DNA from: an uncultured Clostridia bacterium
GTDB taxonomy: Bacteria > Bacillota > Clostridia > Christensenellales > Pumilibacteraceae
Direction: 5' to 3'
Assembly: GCA_944362615.1 (NCBI GenBank)
Contig: CALVTM010000002.1
Coordinates: 124,001-188,000, forward strand
Length of the DNA stretch: 64,000 nucleotides
Part shown: positions 61,142 to 64,000 of the stretch, piece by piece
Layout: the number at the start of each line of letters is the position of its first letter
Position numbering within the stretch: the first letter of the stretch is position 1
Position numbers and translations under genes: made by a program
The notes under the pieces: model-generated
The model's database searches: none
The model's input: the letters and a program-made list of their open reading frames with translations, nothing else
Told to the model about the DNA's origin: nothing

Positions 61142-62815
61142 TCACCCCTCCGTCACGATCGGAAGTATCATAGGACTGCGTCTGGTCTCTTTATACAGAA
61201 AAGCTTTCATCTCACGACGCACTATGTTCTTGAAGATTGCGGGATCTTCCATCTCCTTGAGATCCGTCTTCGAGCCCAGCCTTATGACCAATTTCTTTGC
61301 TTCTTCAAGCAGTTCTTCAGCATCTTCAGCGTATACAAATCCGCGGCTTATAACGTCCACGCTCGTTATCTTTCCTTCTTCCTTATCCAGTCCTATGACT
61401 ATCACAAAAAGTCCTTCTTCCGCAAGATGCTTTCTGTCGCGCAGAACTGTGCTGCCTACGTCACCTACTCCGAGACCGTCAACGAGCACGGCGCCGGCGG
61501 AGACGTTATCGCTCAGCGACATTGTACGGCGCGTCACCAGTACCTGATTGCCTATGTCCGGTACTATTATGTTGGAAGAAGGTACGCCCATGCGCATTGC
61601 AAGCTCAGCATGCTTTTTCTGATGACGGTGCTCTCCGTGCACGGGCATGAAGAACTTAGGTTTCAGAAGAGAGTGCATGAGCTTGAGCTCTTCCTGATAG
61701 GCGTGTCCGGAAACATGCACTTCGGCAAGCGATTCGTATATGACCTTGCATCCGTGCCTGTAGAGGTTGTTTATTACGTTATAAACCATACGCTCGTTGC
61801 CGGGAATGGGCGACGCAGAGATTATGACGGTGTCGTTATAGCCCAGACGGACTTTACTCATTTCATCACTCGCCATACGGGTAAGCGCACTCATAGGCTC
61901 GCCCTGACTGCCCGTAGAGATGATGACAAGACTTTTATCGTCTATGTTCTTTATCTTGTCTATATCCACCACGACGTCATCCGAATACCTCAGCTCGCCT
62001 ATCTTCGCCGCCGCTGCCGCTATGTTGATCATGCTTCTGCCGCAGAATGCTACTTTCCTCTTGTACTTTACCGCAAGATCGATTATCTGCTGCAGGCGGT
62101 GTATGTTGGACGCAAACGTCGCTATGATTATGCGTCGCTCGGGATTGTCCGCAAAGATGTTATTGAATGATGCGCCGACCGTCGATTCACTCATCGATGA
62201 ACCTTTACGCTCGATATTCGTGCTTTCGCAAAGCAGCAAAAGTACTCCGTGATTGCCTATTTCCGCAATGCGCTGAAGGTTGATCACGTTACCATCAATA
62301 GGCGTGAAATCCACTTTGAAATCACCGGTATGGAATACTATCCCTATCGGCGTCGTGATCGAAAGAGCGCAACTTCCCGCTATCGAATGGGATACGTTGA
62401 CAAACTCCACCTTGAAACAGCCGAACTGTACTGTACTGCCCGGCTTGATTATGTTAAGTTTTGTGTTCTCTATTTTCTGCTCACGCAATTTTGCATCGAC
62501 CAGAGTAAGAGTGATCTTTGTTCCGTATACCGGAACATTCAGATCTTTAAGTACGTAAGGAAGAGCGCCGATATGGTCTTCGTGTCCGTGCGTAAGCACT
62601 ATGCCGCGCACACGGTCTTTGTTGGCAAGCAGATAAGACGTGTCCGGAATGACCAGGTCTATTCCGGGCATATCGACATTCGGAAAAGATGACCCGCCGT
62701 CTATGATGATGATATCACCAGCATATTCGAGCGCAGTCATGTTCTTTCCGATCTCCCCGACGCCGCCCAAAAAAATCACCTTGAGCGCAGGCGAATCGGT
62801 TTTTGATCTGTGCAA
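61142..62815 (-). CDS. rnj: Ribonuclease J
   Basis: A 557-residue metallo-beta-lactamase/beta-CASP nuclease: THGHEDHIGALPYVL gives the HxHxDH metal site, HTGDFKVDFTP, STGSQGEPMSAL and the C-terminal VSGHAYQEELKLM and PVHGEHRH complete it. It performs 5'-to-3' and endonucleolytic RNA decay and rRNA maturation. First gene behind the promoter at 62896-62924, followed by trmR and trhP. Confidence 0.96.
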   Translation of the reverse strand: MHRSKTDSPALKVIFLGGVGEIGKNMTALEYAGDIIIIDGGSSFPNVDMPGIDLVIPDTSYLLANKDRVRGIVLTHGHEDHIGALPYVLKDLNVPVYGTKITLTLVDAKLREQKIENTKLNIIKPGSTVQFGCFKVEFVNVSHSIAGSCALSITTPIGIVFHTGDFKVDFTPIDGNVINLQRIAEIGNHGVLLLLCESTNIERKGSSMSESTVGASFNNIFADNPERRIIIATFASNIHRLQQIIDLAVKYKRKVAFCGRSMINIAAAAAKIGELRYSDDVVVDIDKIKNIDDKSLVIISTGSQGEPMSALTRMASDEMSKVRLGYNDTVIISASPIPGNERMVYNVINNLYRHGCKVIYESLAEVHVSGHAYQEELKLMHSLLKPKFFMPVHGEHRHQKKHAELAMRMGVPSSNIIVPDIGNQVLVTRRTMSLSDNVSAGAVLVDGLGVGDVGSTVLRDRKHLAEEGLFVIVIGLDKEEGKITSVDVISRGFVYAEDAEELLEEAKKLVIRLGSKTDLKEMEDPAIFKNIVRREMKAFLYKETRRSPMILPIVTEG

Positions 62816-62895
62816 AGCTGTTCCTCCGCTAATTAAATTGAATCTATCCGTGTGAAGGGGCAGACGCGTCCGCCCTCTTCGTATGTTCCACGGAT

Positions 62896-62924
62896 ATTAT
62901 ACATTAATCGGAAGGCAATTACAA
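62896..62924 (-). promoter_or_regulatory. Promoter of rnj-trmR-trhP
   Basis: TTGTAA, 17-base spacer, TATAAT on the minus strand; the -35 overlaps the stop region of the upstream gene. Confidence 0.8.
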
Positions 62925-63920
62925 GTTTATTAAAGTAAAAAGGCGGAAAATATTTGACGAATTATCCGTATTATTGAGGTTTACTCCCCCAAGAAGCGGA
63001 TCGAGAGTGAAATCTCTGCCGATTATACATCCGCACCTGCTCCCGGTAACGACCTCTCCGGGCAGCACTATGCACGACTCAAGACGCGCGGAGCTCGCTA
63101 TTACGGCGCCTTCGCCGACTATGCAGTTCTTTATACGCCCGCATACTCTTGCGCCTGAGGCTATAAGATTATCGCCTATATAACTTGAATACGGCCGGAA
63201 TATGTGCCTTGCAGCCGGAAACGGCGCTCCACGCTTCATATCATAGTTTGCCACATAATATTCCGGCAGACTGCCTATGTCTCTCCAATACCCTCTGGAA
63301 CGCTTTTCGCATATGCGCTTGCCAAGACGTATCAGATACGGAAACAAATCGCGCGAAAAATCGAACGGTACGCCTGACGGGACATACCCGAGCGCCCTTG
63401 CGCTTATGATGTAAGTACCCGTATTCGCTATACCGCGTTTCCCCGCGTTTTCGGGCAGCTTTTCACGCACTTCGCGCACTACACCGTTTTCGGTTACTAC
63501 TTCTCCGTATGCGCCGAGGTCATCAGTCATCGCCGTCTCCATCGTTACCATTGCACCGCTTTCGGTATGAGCTTTTATCAGTTCTTTTATATCGAAATCA
63601 GTCAAGGTGTCCGCAGAACATACGATGATATCTCCGTCATATCCTCCCGCAGCCAGCTTGACCGCTCCCGCCGTACCGAGAGGCTCGTCTTCGGCAACGT
63701 ATTCGGCGTTCAGATCGGTATATCCTTCAACATAACTTACAACGTCGTAAGGTCTGTAGCCAAGCGCAAACGTCATTTCCCGCACTCCAGCCGCACGCAG
63801 ACGGGAAATGGTATAGTCTATCGCCGGTCTGTTCGCAACCGGCAACATGGGTTTGCACTTGTAGTGCGTAAGCGGCATTATCCGCCTGCCGTATCCTCCT
63901 GCAAGTATAACTGCTCTCAC
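62919..63920 (-). CDS. Sugar-phosphate nucleotidyltransferase with left-handed beta-helix domain
   Basis: The N-terminal 230 residues are an NDP-sugar pyrophosphorylase (VILAGGYGRRIMPLT, KPMLPVANRPAIDYTI, GTAGAVKL, IVCSADTLTDFD, WRDIGSLPEYY). The C-terminal hexapeptide-repeat helix follows (NLIASGARVCGRIKNCIVGEGAVI). It resembles mannose-1-phosphate guanylyltransferase or GlmU-like enzymes; the sugar is not clear. Start codon is GTG at 63920; no strong ribosome site. At 333 residues it lacks the phosphomutase-like extension of some relatives. Confidence 0.87.
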   Translation of the reverse strand: MRAVILAGGYGRRIMPLTHYKCKPMLPVANRPAIDYTISRLRAAGVREMTFALGYRPYDVVSYVEGYTDLNAEYVAEDEPLGTAGAVKLAAGGYDGDIIVCSADTLTDFDIKELIKAHTESGAMVTMETAMTDDLGAYGEVVTENGVVREVREKLPENAGKRGIANTGTYIISARALGYVPSGVPFDFSRDLFPYLIRLGKRICEKRSRGYWRDIGSLPEYYVANYDMKRGAPFPAARHIFRPYSSYIGDNLIASGARVCGRIKNCIVGEGAVIASSARLESCIVLPGEVVTGSRCGCIIGRDFTLDPLLGGVNLNNTDNSSNIFRLFTLINL

Positions 63921-63950
63921 ATGATTTAGTATTTTTCAACGGGCGGACGT

Positions 63951-64000
63951 TTATGCGTGATCGGCGCTGAACCAAAGCCATTTTAACAGCGCGAAAAACT
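63951..64000 (-). CDS. C-terminal end of a gene running off the window (partial)
   Basis: On the minus strand one frame from the right edge encodes a hydrophobic tail (FFALLKWLWFSADHA) and stops at 63951-63953, 31 bases before the nucleotidyltransferase start. It is probably the end of the next operon gene, but 15 residues do not identify it. Confidence 0.35.
   Translation of the reverse strand, partial: FFALLKWLWFSADHA

Overview
The window is a gene-dense stretch of chromosome of moderate G+C from a spore-forming Gram-positive of the class Clostridia (Bacillota). The evidence is the sporulation pair yqfC-yqfD in front of phoH-pgpH-ybeY-era-recO, a dgt-dnaG-rpoD-trmK-nif3 block, RNase J, pyruvate phosphate dikinase, and Firmicutes-type promoters (TTGACA-17-TATAAT) and riboswitches. 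The genus cannot be fixed; an uncultured gut Clostridia such as a Christensenellales relative is a guess. No phage, transposase or CRISPR array was seen. Nearly all genes lie on the minus strand, probably the leading-strand direction.

Left to right: (1) the 3' end of a large plus-strand surface protein with a membrane segment and charged cytoplasmic tail (3-2789). (2) A minus-strand operon (8.9 to 3.1 kb) opened by a consensus promoter and an FMN riboswitch: a riboflavin ECF S-component fused to TsaE, YhbY, TsaB, RimI, an alpha/beta hydrolase, a membrane-anchored MurF-like ligase and an SDR reductase. (3) nth-obgE-nadD/yqeK-rsfS-PAP2 (13.3 to 8.9 kb). (4) A divergent DUF3343/cysteine desulfurase pair, a subtilase with a small partner protein, and a PnuC transporter. 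(5) An amino-acid operon: aminotransferase-tyrS-yigZ-ilvE-metY (22.9 to 17.5 kb). (6) Two unknown membrane proteins, a MATE exporter and a FAD/Rieske oxidoreductase. (7) tRNA-Leu(AAG) followed by a 117-bp direct repeat and a small accessory cassette (vWA protein, macrodomain-HTH protein, DUF1295 membrane protein). (8) The dgt-dnaG-rpoD-trmK-nif3-zinc ribbon-galU operon, ending in a probable amidohydrolase pseudoenzyme (38.2 to 30.6 kb). (9) An AT-rich island with a two-domain GH16 glucanase lipoprotein behind a terminator-containing leader. (10) ppdK. (11) yqfC-yqfD-phoH-pgpH-ybeY-era-recO plus a zinc-ribbon protein. (12) A MarR-controlled heterodimeric ABC exporter. (13) plsC-plsX, an AEC transporter, and a divergent membrane HTH regulator with a lipoprotein. 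(14) rnj-trmR-trhP and a sugar nucleotidyltransferase.

Most of the window is housekeeping: t6A and mo5U tRNA modification, ribosome assembly, replication and transcription initiation, phospholipid and peptidoglycan precursors. The less ordinary material is the riboswitch-led RibU-TsaE fusion with a promoter inside the gene, the vWA/macrodomain-HTH cassette with a hairpin over its ribosome binding site next to a repeated tRNA-linked element, the amidohydrolase that has lost its metal ligands, the tandem GH16 with one altered active site and a mini-ORF/terminator leader, and a 35-residue small protein between the sporulation operon and the ABC exporter. All assignments were read by eye from sequence; no database search was run.
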